Shown here piece after piece: positions 34,066-42,403 of a stretch of DNA of 46,312 nt; position 1 is the stretch's first letter; every line of letters begins with the position of its first letter. Made by a program: the position numbers and the translations under genes. Source of the stretch: Bryobacterales bacterium (GTDB taxonomy: Bacteria; Acidobacteriota; Terriglobia; Bryobacterales; UBA6623); the NCBI GenBank assembly GCA_028819255.1, contig JAPPMB010000054.1, forward strand, positions 1 to 46,312. The letters are read 5' to 3'. The notes below the pieces were generated by a model that saw only the letters and a program-made list of their open reading frames with translations, did no database searches and was not told the origin of the DNA.

Positions 34066-36921
34066 ATGGAACGACACTTAGCCCTTTCCCTGGTTGGAGT
34101 TTCCTGCCTGTGTCTGGGGATTCGGACGGCAACCGCCATCGAGACGCCGAGGACAGTCATCGACCATCCTGAAGCCACGAGGGTTGTCAAGCTCGAGTTC
34201 GGACTGCGAGCGACCGAACCCCTGCGCTGGACCGGAAGCGCGGACCTCTCGCAGGGCAGAATCCTGTCAGCCTGGGGCTGGCACTTCAACCGCCCGGACC
34301 GCATCATCGGCGCCGACGGGTGGGACTTCGAGGCACGTGCGTTCAGTCCCGAAGACGGAGCCTACCGGCTGCGTCAGCGATTGCCGCGCGGGATCACCGT
34401 CCTGCCCAACGGTGTGTACCTGAGCGTCGACGCATCGCAGAGCGCCGTGCTCTCGGTGGAGACCAACCGGGGCGGCTTCGAGTTCCGCCTCGCCGACCTC
34501 GATGCGGAGGGCAGGCTGGAGTTTCTCGAAGGGGATGTGGCGGCGGTTTCCACCCCTCCTGTCCGCGCCCTCACTAGGGGCGAGGCTAGCCAGCACGACT
34601 TTCCGGCGGCCGTGTCGACCGAAGATGGCCTGTTCACCGCTTGGACGACGTTCCACAACGAGGCCAATGCGCTGTATCTGGGCTGGCAGAAGGACGGCGG
34701 CTGGGAAACGCGTCGCGTCACGCCAGTTTGGGGCGACTACTCAGGCACGGCTTTGGCCAGCGACGGGAGCGGCAGGGTCCACGTCATCTGGAGCGAATTC
34801 AAAGGAGGACGGTGGCGGCTCGTCGACCGTCCGTTCGACCCCAAGTCCGATTCCTGGGGGGACGAAGCGTACGTCGCACCTGCCGGAAGCCGACAGTTCT
34901 TTCCGGTTGCCGCGACCCCCTCCGACGGCGGACCTTGGGTGACGTGGCAGGAGTTTCGCGAGGGCGGTCTCGACATCATGGCGGCCCGGTTCGATGACCG
35001 CTGGCAGGATCCAATCGTGGTCAGCGACTCCGAGGCAAACGACTGGGCGCCGGACATCGCAGCGGCTCCCGACGGCTCGGTCTGGGTGGCGTGGGACAGC
35101 TACGCGCGCGGTAACTACGGAGTGTTCATCAGGCGCCTCTCGGCCGCCGGTCCGGACCGCGTCCTGGAAATGCCGCCCGACGCCAAACGGGCGATCGAGC
35201 CCTCCATCGCAGTGGACGACGCAAGCCGGGTGTGGGTCGCGTGGGCCGAGAGCGGCCCCAATTGGGGCAAGGACTGGGGCGTGCTCGGGCGTCCGGGCAC
35301 GCAGATCCGAGCGACCAGCGAGGTGCGCCTGGCGTCCTACTCGAACGGCCGGTGGTCGGAGCCCATGTCGTCGCTCAAGGAGTCGGTGCCCGCGTGGATG
35401 TCCGAGATGCACGAGTACCCGACGCTGTTCATTGGCGGCAGCGGAGTTCCCTACGTGTTTTTCCGCACGGTGATGCTGCGTCTGCCAGTGGCCGAACACG
35501 AACTACAGGTGAAGTTCGGCAAGGAGGAGCGACGGCTTCAGCCCTGGTACGACACGATCCGGGGGATGTCCGAGATCAGGGTTTCCGCGTTTGACGGGGC
35601 CCACTGGCTTCCGGTAAGGGACGTGCCACTCAGCACAGGCGGCGCTCATGCGCAGCTGGCCTTGGCCCGGACTGATGGAGGCGTGGTGGCAGTCTGGCCG
35701 ACCGACGGGCGCAGCTTCGAGGATCCGCACGTCCGGAGCGCCCAGCTGCGCTATGCGCGATTCGATCTCGATGCGAAATACGCCCGCGAGGAGCGACTCC
35801 GCCCGCTGGTGCCCAGCAGTGCAGGGTTCGTCGACGCCGCTCCGACCGAGGCTGCGGACCTCGCTCGCGTTCGCGCGGCGAGATGGGACGACAAGGAGCC
35901 GCTGCGGCTCTTCCGGGGGGACCTTCACCGGCACAGTGACCTGTCCGCAGACAGCCAGCAGGACGGCGACATCCTTTTCCAGTACCGGTACGCGCTCGAC
36001 GCAGGGGCGCTGGACTTTCTCGCTGTCACCGACCACTCCGGAGCGGAGCGCCTGCACTTCTACAAGTACCAGTGGTGGAGGACCCGCCAGGTGGCGACCA
36101 TGTTCAACCAGCCCGGGCGGTTCGCCACCTTCTTCGGGTACGAGAGAACCATCACCTATCCCGGGGGCCACCGGAACATCATTTCGACGCGGCGCGAAAT
36201 GCAGCCGGTTCCGATCTCCGACGAGGAGTTCACCGGGAACGAGAGCTGGGCGGAGCGGCTGTATCCGTCCCTGCTCAGGCACGGGGACATCGCGATTGCC
36301 CACACGACTGCGGGAGGTGGCGGCACGGACTGGCGGGACAATGACCCGCAGGCCGAGCCCGTCGTGGAGGTGTTCCAGGCTCTGAGGGGGTCGTACGAGG
36401 AAGAGAACTCACCAGCCAAGGCAGGCACCAACAGGCCGGCCGGATTCGTATGGAACGCCTGGAAGAAGGGCTGGAGGATCGGTCTCCTGTCGAATTCGGA
36501 CCACGAGTCGACACACCAGTCCTATGCGTGCGTCTGGGCCCCGGAACTTACCAACACGGCAATTCTCGCGGCGATCAAGCAGCGGCGGAGCTATGCCGCG
36601 TCCGACAACATCGTGGTGCAGTTCGAGGCCCGTCTCGGGGATCGGACACTGGTGAAGATGGGCGGCGAGGCCGTGGCGAGCAGGTCGCCGGAACTGATTC
36701 TGCGAGCAACAGGGACGGGGGCACTAGCCTCGGTGGAGATCATACGGAGCGGGCAGATCGTCTACAGCGCACGCCCAGGCAGTCCCGATGTGTCGGTCTC
36801 CTTCCGTGATGAGGCCATGCCAGACCTTGCCTCGGCCCACTACCACGCGAGGCTGGTCCAGAGCGATGGCCAAATCGCGTGGTCTACTCCGATCTGGGTG
36901 GACTTCAGATCGTCCGAATAG
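34066..36921 (+). CDS. Exported beta-propeller protein with C-terminal PHP metal-dependent domain (paralogue)
   Basis: A 951-residue paralogue of the product of 2281-5163. Signal peptide to TATA, then propeller-like blades (LFTAWTTFHNEANALYLGWQ, VHVIWSEFKGGRWRLVDRPF, PWVTWQEFREGGLDIMAARF, VWVAWDSYARGNYGVFIRR, VWVAWAESGPNWGKDWG). From about residue 615 the PHP-like part has FRGDLHRHSDLSADSQQDGD, DFLAVTDHSG, GHRNIIS, IAHTTAGGGGTDW and LSNSDHESTHQSYACVWAP, so the metal-binding histidines and aspartates are conserved between the two copies. A short beta domain closes the protein. It is transcribed alone, about 290 bases downstream of the divergent dehydrogenase. A phosphoesterase-like hydrolase acting on an extracytoplasmic substrate is the best guess. 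Confidence 0.82.
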   Translation: MERHLALSLVGVSCLCLGIRTATAIETPRTVIDHPEATRVVKLEFGLRATEPLRWTGSADLSQGRILSAWGWHFNRPDRIIGADGWDFEARAFSPEDGAYRLRQRLPRGITVLPNGVYLSVDASQSAVLSVETNRGGFEFRLADLDAEGRLEFLEGDVAAVSTPPVRALTRGEASQHDFPAAVSTEDGLFTAWTTFHNEANALYLGWQKDGGWETRRVTPVWGDYSGTALASDGSGRVHVIWSEFKGGRWRLVDRPFDPKSDSWGDEAYVAPAGSRQFFPVAATPSDGGPWVTWQEFREGGLDIMAARFDDRWQDPIVVSDSEANDWAPDIAAAPDGSVWVAWDSYARGNYGVFIRRLSAAGPDRVLEMPPDAKRAIEPSIAVDDASRVWVAWAESGPNWGKDWGVLGRPGTQIRATSEVRLASYSNGRWSEPMSSLKESVPAWMSEMHEYPTLFIGGSGVPYVFFRTVMLRLPVAEHELQVKFGKEERRLQPWYDTIRGMSEIRVSAFDGAHWLPVRDVPLSTGGAHAQLALARTDGGVVAVWPTDGRSFEDPHVRSAQLRYARFDLDAKYAREERLRPLVPSSAGFVDAAPTEAADLARVRAARWDDKEPLRLFRGDLHRHSDLSADSQQDGDILFQYRYALDAGALDFLAVTDHSGAERLHFYKYQWWRTRQVATMFNQPGRFATFFGYERTITYPGGHRNIISTRREMQPVPISDEEFTGNESWAERLYPSLLRHGDIAIAHTTAGGGGTDWRDNDPQAEPVVEVFQALRGSYEEENSPAKAGTNRPAGFVWNAWKKGWRIGLLSNSDHESTHQSYACVWAPELTNTAILAAIKQRRSYAASDNIVVQFEARLGDRTLVKMGGEAVASRSPELILRATGTGALASVEIIRSGQIVYSARPGSPDVSVSFRDEAMPDLASAHYHARLVQSDGQIAWSTPIWVDFRSSE

Positions 36922-37491
36922 GAGTGCAGGATCTGTGCGGCACGCCGATTTCGACTGCCGAGCCGGGGTCGCAGAACCTCAGTCGTTGTCGCAACGTGGC
37001 CATTCGGCGCGGGATCGTCCGGGATGGAAGGGAGCTGAACGTCCTCCGGCGCAAGTCCGGGTAGGGACCTGCGAAGTGCTGCACAAGGGCCTCGCCTGCA
37101 TTCCAGGGGACCAGCCGTATTCGGTAGCTGTCAGTGACGCGGCAATTGATTCGGCCGGCGCAACAGCAAGCAGCTGCGGCGGAACGGCCGCCGCCACGTC
37201 GCCCAAGCGCCTTCGGAACAAGGCCCCGAGGATCACGGGCGGCCAAGCTTGGGATGAAGACTGGGCCCGGACGACTGAGTTTCGAGCCCATCAAGGCCGA
37301 TCGGCGATTTGGATTTGCGCCATGTATGCCGGACCGCTCAATCGTAGGCCCTTCTTGTAGACTACCGCTAGGAGACAGGCACGGACTGGTCGAGCCTAGA
37401 GAGGACCGATAATGGCGACCTTGGGTCTGCTTCGCGTTCCACCGGCAGGCTTCGTGTAAGTTCTCAGGGGCAATCGTCGACGAGGGACTGG
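36922..37491. other. Intergenic stretch, no gene recognised
   Basis: The plus-strand frame covering much of this stretch is low in recognisable motifs and overlaps the end of the preceding gene in another frame. I see no RNA gene or strong hairpin. GAGGGA near 37483 is the probable ribosome site of the next gene. Confidence 0.4.
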
Positions 37492-39231
37492 ATGCTCACC
37501 AAGCTCACCATCCGCAACTTCAAGCGCGTCGGCAAGATCGAGGTGGAGTTGGGGAACCCGGTGGTGTTCATCGGCCCGAACAATTCGGGCAAGACCTCCG
37601 CCATGCAGGCGCTGGCCCTTTGGACGATTGGTGTGAAGCGCTGGAACGAGAAGCGTGGAGGGAAGAGCACACCAGAAAAGCGGCCAGGTGTCACGATTAA
37701 CCGGAGGGATCTTGTCGCCATACCTCATCCAAGCGCCAAGCTGCTGTGGCGCGACCTTCATGTGCGTGAAGTGCAGAGGGTGGATGGCCGACAAATGACG
37801 CGCAACGTACGGATCGACGTAATAGTTGAGGGAACTGACGGAAACAGAACCTGGACTTGCGGACTGGAATTCGATTTTGCAAACGAAGAGTCGTTTTACT
37901 GTCGGCCCCTGCGGCGCACGGGGGCGAAGCCAACGAGACGGATGCCAATACCCAAGGAAGCGGGTTCTGTGAACATCGCCTTCCTACCCCCGCTTTCGGG
38001 CCTTGCGGCAACGGAAACCCGACTCGACCATGGTGCCATCAATGTGCGCGTCGGTGAGGGCCGAACCGCAGAAGTCCTGCGTAACCTCTGCTACCGAATC
38101 TTTGAAGAGAGCCCCAAACAGTGGAAATCGTTGGTAGACCGTATCGAGAAGCTGTTCGGCGCAACCTTGGAAGCGCCGAGGTACATCGAGGAACGGGGAG
38201 AAATCACTCTCGGATATCGAGAGCGCGGCAAGCCTCTGGATCTGTCATCGAGCGGCCGAGGCCTCCAGCAGACACTTCTGATCCTCGCTTACATGTACGC
38301 AAATAAGCGTGCTACGGTCCTTCTGGACGAACCCGACGCCCATCTTGAGATTCTTCGGTAGCGTCAGATCTACAACCTCATAACGGGCGTGGCTTCCGAG
38401 CAGGGAAACCAGATCATCGCCGCCAGCCATTCGGAAGTACTCCTGAACGAAGCTGCAGGCAGGGATCTTGTGGTCGCATTCGTTGGCCATCCGCACCGGA
38501 TCGGCGGTGGGAAGAGCCAAGTACGCAAGGCTTTCTCGGAGATCGGTTTCGAACACTACTACCAAGCCGAACAGACCGGCTGGGTGCTGTACCTCGAAGG
38601 TTCGACAGACTTGAAATTATTGCAAGCCTTTGCCGAGCGTCTCGGGCACGACCGAGCTCGAGAGGTTCTCGAAAGGCCGTTCGTCCACTACGTCGGGAAC
38701 TCTCCACCCACGGCTGCCCGCCACTTTCACGGTCTCCGGGAGGCTCTCCCGGACCTAAGGGGCATTGCCCTTTTCGACCGCCTCGCCAGTCGAGTGCCGG
38801 ATGATCCTCACCTCCGACACCTAGTCTGGGAAAGGCGAGAGATCGAGAACTACCTCTGTACAAAGAGCACTCTCGAAGCCTATGCGTATGCATCCGCACA
38901 GGCAGCGGAGCCGATGGCCCTGTTTGCGCCGCAAGAGGCAAAAAGGCGTCTTGCGAAGATGCGTGAGGCTATCTCTGAAGTCGAGACGGCCTTGAAGACG
39001 CTGGGCAGGGGATCACCTTGGGAAGCGGACCTGAAGGTGAGTGACGAGTTTCTAACTCCACTTTTCGAGGCCTTTTTCCGAAAGATCAGTACGCCCAATC
39101 TGATGGCGAAAAAGAATTTCTATGAACTCGCTGGCTTCGTTCCCGAAGACGAGCTCGATCCCGAAATCCAAGACAAGCTGGATGAGGTCGCAAGCGTCGC
39201 AGAAAGTGCCTCACCGCTGACCGCGGGCTGA
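37492..39231 (+). pseudogene. OLD-family ATPase-TOPRIM nuclease with one in-frame amber stop
   Basis: The frame from ATG 37492 encodes an SMC/ABC-like ATPase: MLTKLTIRNFKRVG, Walker A GPNNSGKTS at 28-36, signature DLSSSGRGLQQTLLILAYM, Walker B ATVLLDEPDAHLE. At codon 290 (38359-38361) a TAG follows HLEILR; the same frame then continues RQIYNLITGVASEQGNQ, H-loop IIAASHSEVLL, and a TOPRIM nuclease region (VLYLEGSTDLKLLQAFAERL, then IALFDRLASRV) to 39231. Homologues read LEILRQRQ here, so CAG to TAG explains the stop. With the amber read through, the protein would have 579 residues, normal for the family. OLD proteins are phage-interference or DNA-maintenance nucleases; Gabija pairs such a protein with a UvrD-like helicase, not present here. 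An internal ATG at 38389 could express the TOPRIM part alone. Confidence 0.85.
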
Positions 39232-39720
39232 GTGCTAACAATTGCAAACCCCCATGACGGATTCGGCAAGGGCGCGGCCCTTTCTAAGCGGCGTGTGCCG
39301 CTGCAGGCAGCTGTTGACGTCGTAGCACGGATTGGATGCAGGTACCAGCTGGAGGTACCTCGGACGCCGGAAGACTTCAACCGGGTTCGGACCAGATTGC
39401 GAAGTTCCGGAACTAGTCGCGCGGGTGCCCCTTCTCCTGCTTGGCGGAAGTCGCGGAACAATGGGTCGGGAAAGGCGTTGTAAGCTTGGATGCGAGACGG
39501 CCTGACACCCGGTGGCGGAACGGCTGGGTACAGAGCTGGCCTGAGTGGACGTCGACCGCCCGCGACTCCCAAGGTGGAAGTGCAGGAGGTCCGAGTGCGG
39601 AACGGCTGGCTGACAGCTTGGCGGGGCCCAGTGGCCGTTGATTAGACGTAGCGTTCGATCCTGGCGCCGCACGCCCGCCTGCGTCCACAGGGTTGCGGAA
39701 TCGATGGTCGGAGCGGTTCA
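39232..39720. other. Intergenic stretch, no gene recognised
   Basis: No helicase or other defence partner follows the OLD-like gene. The open frames on both strands are Arg/Ser-rich with no motif. Confidence 0.4.
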
Positions 39721-39732
39721 TGGGGGAGACAT

Positions 39733-40527
39733 ATGCATGTAGAAGGCAAGGTGGTTGTGGTGACGGGGGCCGCTCGCGGAATCGGTCGAGCACTTGCGGA
39801 ACGATTCGTCAGGGAGGGAGCGCGTTTCGTGGTCGCATCCGACGTCGACAGGGAGGAGCTGCTTGAGACAGCGGGCGCCATTGGAGCTACGGCCCACGTT
39901 GCGGATGTAACCTCCGAGCGCGAGCTCGACGAGCTCGTCGAGGCGACCGAAGCACGCTTCGGCCCCATTGACCTGTTCTGCTCCAATGCCGGGATTTCGC
40001 ATCCCGGTGGCCCGGAAGTTTCGAATGCGGACTTTGAGCGGGTGTTCGACGTCAACTACCGCTCGCATCTCTTTGCGGCACGCAATCTGGTTCCGAAGAT
40101 GATCGCCCGCGGCCACGGGTACCTGCTGAATACGGCGTCCGCCGCCGGTGTGCTCACCCAGATCGGCTCGCTTGCGTACGCCGTGACCAAGCATGCCGCC
40201 GTGGCTTTGGCCGAGTGGCTCTCGGTCACGTATGGTGATCAGGGACTGAAGGTCTCGGTGTTGTGTCCGCAAGGCGTCAGGACCCGGCTCCTCCTGGGCG
40301 AGCGCGGAGAGCGCAACAACTTTCTGACGCCCGGAGCGATTGAGCCCTCGGACGTCGCGGACGCCGTGATCAAGGGGCTGGAGGAGGAGCGATTCCTGAT
40401 CCTGCCCCATCCGGAAGTGGCGGAGTACATGCGGCGAAAGACATCGGACTACGACCGCTGGCTACGCGGAATGCGCAGACTGCAGGCGCGCGTCGTTGAG
40501 AATCCCGAGACTGCGATGCGGTCGTAG
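39733..40527 (+). CDS. Short-chain dehydrogenase/reductase
   Basis: A 264-residue classical SDR. The nucleotide-binding motif TGAARGIG is at residues 11-18, D38 in VASDVDRE suggests NAD preference, NAG is at 85-87, and the catalytic triad is Ser136 (NTASAAG), Tyr149 and Lys153 (YAVTK). The substrate cannot be inferred; the C-terminus (HPEVAEYMRRKTSDYDRWLRGMRRLQ) is of a type common in uncharacterised SDRs. A GGGGGAG ribosome site lies a few bases before ATG 39733. It is transcribed alone, convergent with the nitrate operon, with a strong hairpin between them. Confidence 0.92.
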   Translation: MHVEGKVVVVTGAARGIGRALAERFVREGARFVVASDVDREELLETAGAIGATAHVADVTSERELDELVEATEARFGPIDLFCSNAGISHPGGPEVSNADFERVFDVNYRSHLFAARNLVPKMIARGHGYLLNTASAAGVLTQIGSLAYAVTKHAAVALAEWLSVTYGDQGLKVSVLCPQGVRTRLLLGERGERNNFLTPGAIEPSDVADAVIKGLEEERFLILPHPEVAEYMRRKTSDYDRWLRGMRRLQARVVENPETAMRS

Positions 40528-40928
40528 GCGGGCCCGTCGGCATCCCTGTGCACCCCGTTCCCGCCGGAATCCCGACGGGATGTTGCGCCGACGCTTCCGC
40601 AGGACTCGTCGCCGGGAAAACGGAATCTGACAACAATTGGATCCCGCTGCGTTCGCCTCGGGCAGCGAGTCCGGAAACGTGCGCCTGGCGTGGCTTCCCA
40701 CCTCAGTGATCCGTGCCGGCGACCCTGTCCGGAGGCGTCGACTTGGTCATGCATCTTTCCTTCGACCGCGTTCCAGCCGACTGTATGTGACTGAGGGGGT
40801 GGCATCCCTACCTGCCCCTCATGAGGAACTCCGGCCTTGACCCGCGCCCGACAGCGGCAGGCCACGGCGCCAGTCAGGCCGACCGGGCGGCCTGACTGAC
40901 TGGACTGGCCCATACGGCCCTCGCGATG
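40528..40928. other. Convergent intergenic region with terminator-like hairpin
   Basis: Separates the SDR gene from the convergent transporter gene. Apart from the hairpin at 40871-40898, no feature is recognised. Confidence 0.5.
40871..40898. terminator. Hairpin between convergent genes
   Basis: Perfect 11-bp arms CAGTCAGGCCG and CGGCCTGACTG around a 6-base loop, placed between the stops of two convergent genes and nearer the transporter stop. There is no T-run on either side, so it may act as an intrinsic-like or stabilising hairpin in both directions. Confidence 0.55.
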
Positions 40929-42260
40929 TTACGCGGGCTCAGGCACGGCGCCGGACAGGCGGGACTTGGTTTCCTGCGCCACGGCCGCCTCGTCAGCCTC
41001 CGAGAACCGCACCGCGATCGCCAGAAACGAGGTCAGTGTGACGACTGCCCCGAGGATCAGTAGCGCCTGGGGCCAGCTCAGGCCCTCCGCCTTGAAGAGA
41101 AAGCCAGCCGCCACCGCCCCTGTGTTCCCTCCGGCCCCGACGATCCCGGCGACTGCGCCCAGCGCCTTCTTGTTGACGAACGGCACGACCGAGTAGGTGG
41201 CGCCCTCGGACATTTGGACGCACAGGCTGAATGGGATCAGTGTTGCGATCGCCACCGGAAGGACCGCCTGCTGTGAGAACAGCATCAGTGCAAGGCCCTC
41301 CAGGAACAGGATTCCGGCTAGGAACCTCACCCGGCCGCGGAGTCCCCACCTCAGGCCCCAGCGGTCGCCGATCACGCCGCCGAGGGTGCGCGCGAAGATG
41401 TTCATCAGGCCGAAGAGACCGGCTACTAGGCCGGCGGTGCCGAGGCTGAGGTCGAAGTAGTCGTGGAAGTAGAGTGCCGCGATGTTGTTGATCGTCAGCT
41501 CGACGCCGAAGCAGGCGCCGTAGATCACGAAGAGCGCCCACACCCGCGGGTCCGAGCAGGCCTTCAGGAACGCTCCGTTGACCGTCCTTGCGCTTTCCAG
41601 CGCCCCCTTGCGCCGAAGATCGTCGTAGCTTCCGTCGGGTGAGTCTTCGGTCAGCTTCCAGTACAGGAACGAGGTGAAGAGCAGCGCCAGGCCCGGAGGG
41701 ACCATGGCCAGCCGCCATCCCAGCGCCGTGTCGGCGGCAAACACCATCACGCCCGCGAAGATCAGCGGCATTACCATTTGCGTGACGCCCCCGCCGAGGT
41801 TGCCCCAGCCGGCGGTCGTGGCGTTTGCCGTGCCCACGGTGTTCGGCGCGAACATCACCGACGTGTGGTACTGGGTGATGACGAAGGACGCCCCGATCGC
41901 GCCGATCGCCAGCCTGAACAGCAGAAACGATTCGTAGCTGTCGGCAAGCCCGATGGTCATCACCGGGACCGACCCCAGCGCGAGCAACCAGGTGTAGGCC
42001 TTGCGCGGCCCGATCTTGTCGCACAGCCAGCCGATTGCAAGCCGTGCGATCACGGTGATCGCGACCGAGGCGATGATCGTGTTGCCGATTTGCTCCTTGT
42101 TGAGGCCGAGGTCCTCTCGCACCACCGCCATGAGTGGGGCGATGCCGAACCATCCGAAAAAGCATAGGAAGAATGCGAACCACGTCAAGTGAAACGTGCG
42201 CATCGGGATTGTTCTGAAGCTGAACAGCTCGATCTTGGTTGCCTTGCCTTTGAAGTCCAT
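40929..42260 (-). CDS. narK: Nitrate/nitrite transporter, NarK/NNP family (MFS)
   Basis: A 443-residue major-facilitator protein with about 12 membrane segments. TFHLTWFAFFLCFFGWFGIAPL is the first helix typical of the nitrate-nitrite porter family; the nitrate signature glycine motifs are AGWGNLGGG in the first half and GAGGNTGAVAAG in the second, and the family arginines appear in VIARLAIGW and NIFARTLGG. It would bring nitrate into the cytoplasm for the reductase encoded upstream. ATG 42260 follows AGGAGAG; the frame stays open far upstream inside the reductase gene but without meaning. It is the third gene of the operon, 143 bases after the reductase stop. Confidence 0.93.
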   Translation of the reverse strand: MDFKGKATKIELFSFRTIPMRTFHLTWFAFFLCFFGWFGIAPLMAVVREDLGLNKEQIGNTIIASVAITVIARLAIGWLCDKIGPRKAYTWLLALGSVPVMTIGLADSYESFLLFRLAIGAIGASFVITQYHTSVMFAPNTVGTANATTAGWGNLGGGVTQMVMPLIFAGVMVFAADTALGWRLAMVPPGLALLFTSFLYWKLTEDSPDGSYDDLRRKGALESARTVNGAFLKACSDPRVWALFVIYGACFGVELTINNIAALYFHDYFDLSLGTAGLVAGLFGLMNIFARTLGGVIGDRWGLRWGLRGRVRFLAGILFLEGLALMLFSQQAVLPVAIATLIPFSLCVQMSEGATYSVVPFVNKKALGAVAGIVGAGGNTGAVAAGFLFKAEGLSWPQALLILGAVVTLTSFLAIAVRFSEADEAAVAQETKSRLSGAVPEPA

Positions 42261-42403
42261 TTCTGCTCTCTCCTCGTTGTCGGACACACGGGTCCGGAGC
42301 CGCCCGCGGTACTTGATCCGACGGGCCGGCCCTTCGCTGATTGCTTGACTGCCGGACGGCGGGGTCCAGCTGGTGCCCCTGAAGACAGGGAGGGGCGGAC
42401 TCT

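Noticed and set aside
1582..38361. Reassignment of TAG to a sense codon
   Set aside because: Many intact genes end at TAG (for example those ending at 20651, 30681, 32711 and 36921), and the three interrupted positions expect different amino acids.
37492..39720. Gabija defence system
   Set aside because: The OLD-like gene is not followed by a UvrD-like helicase; the next 490 bases hold no recognised gene.
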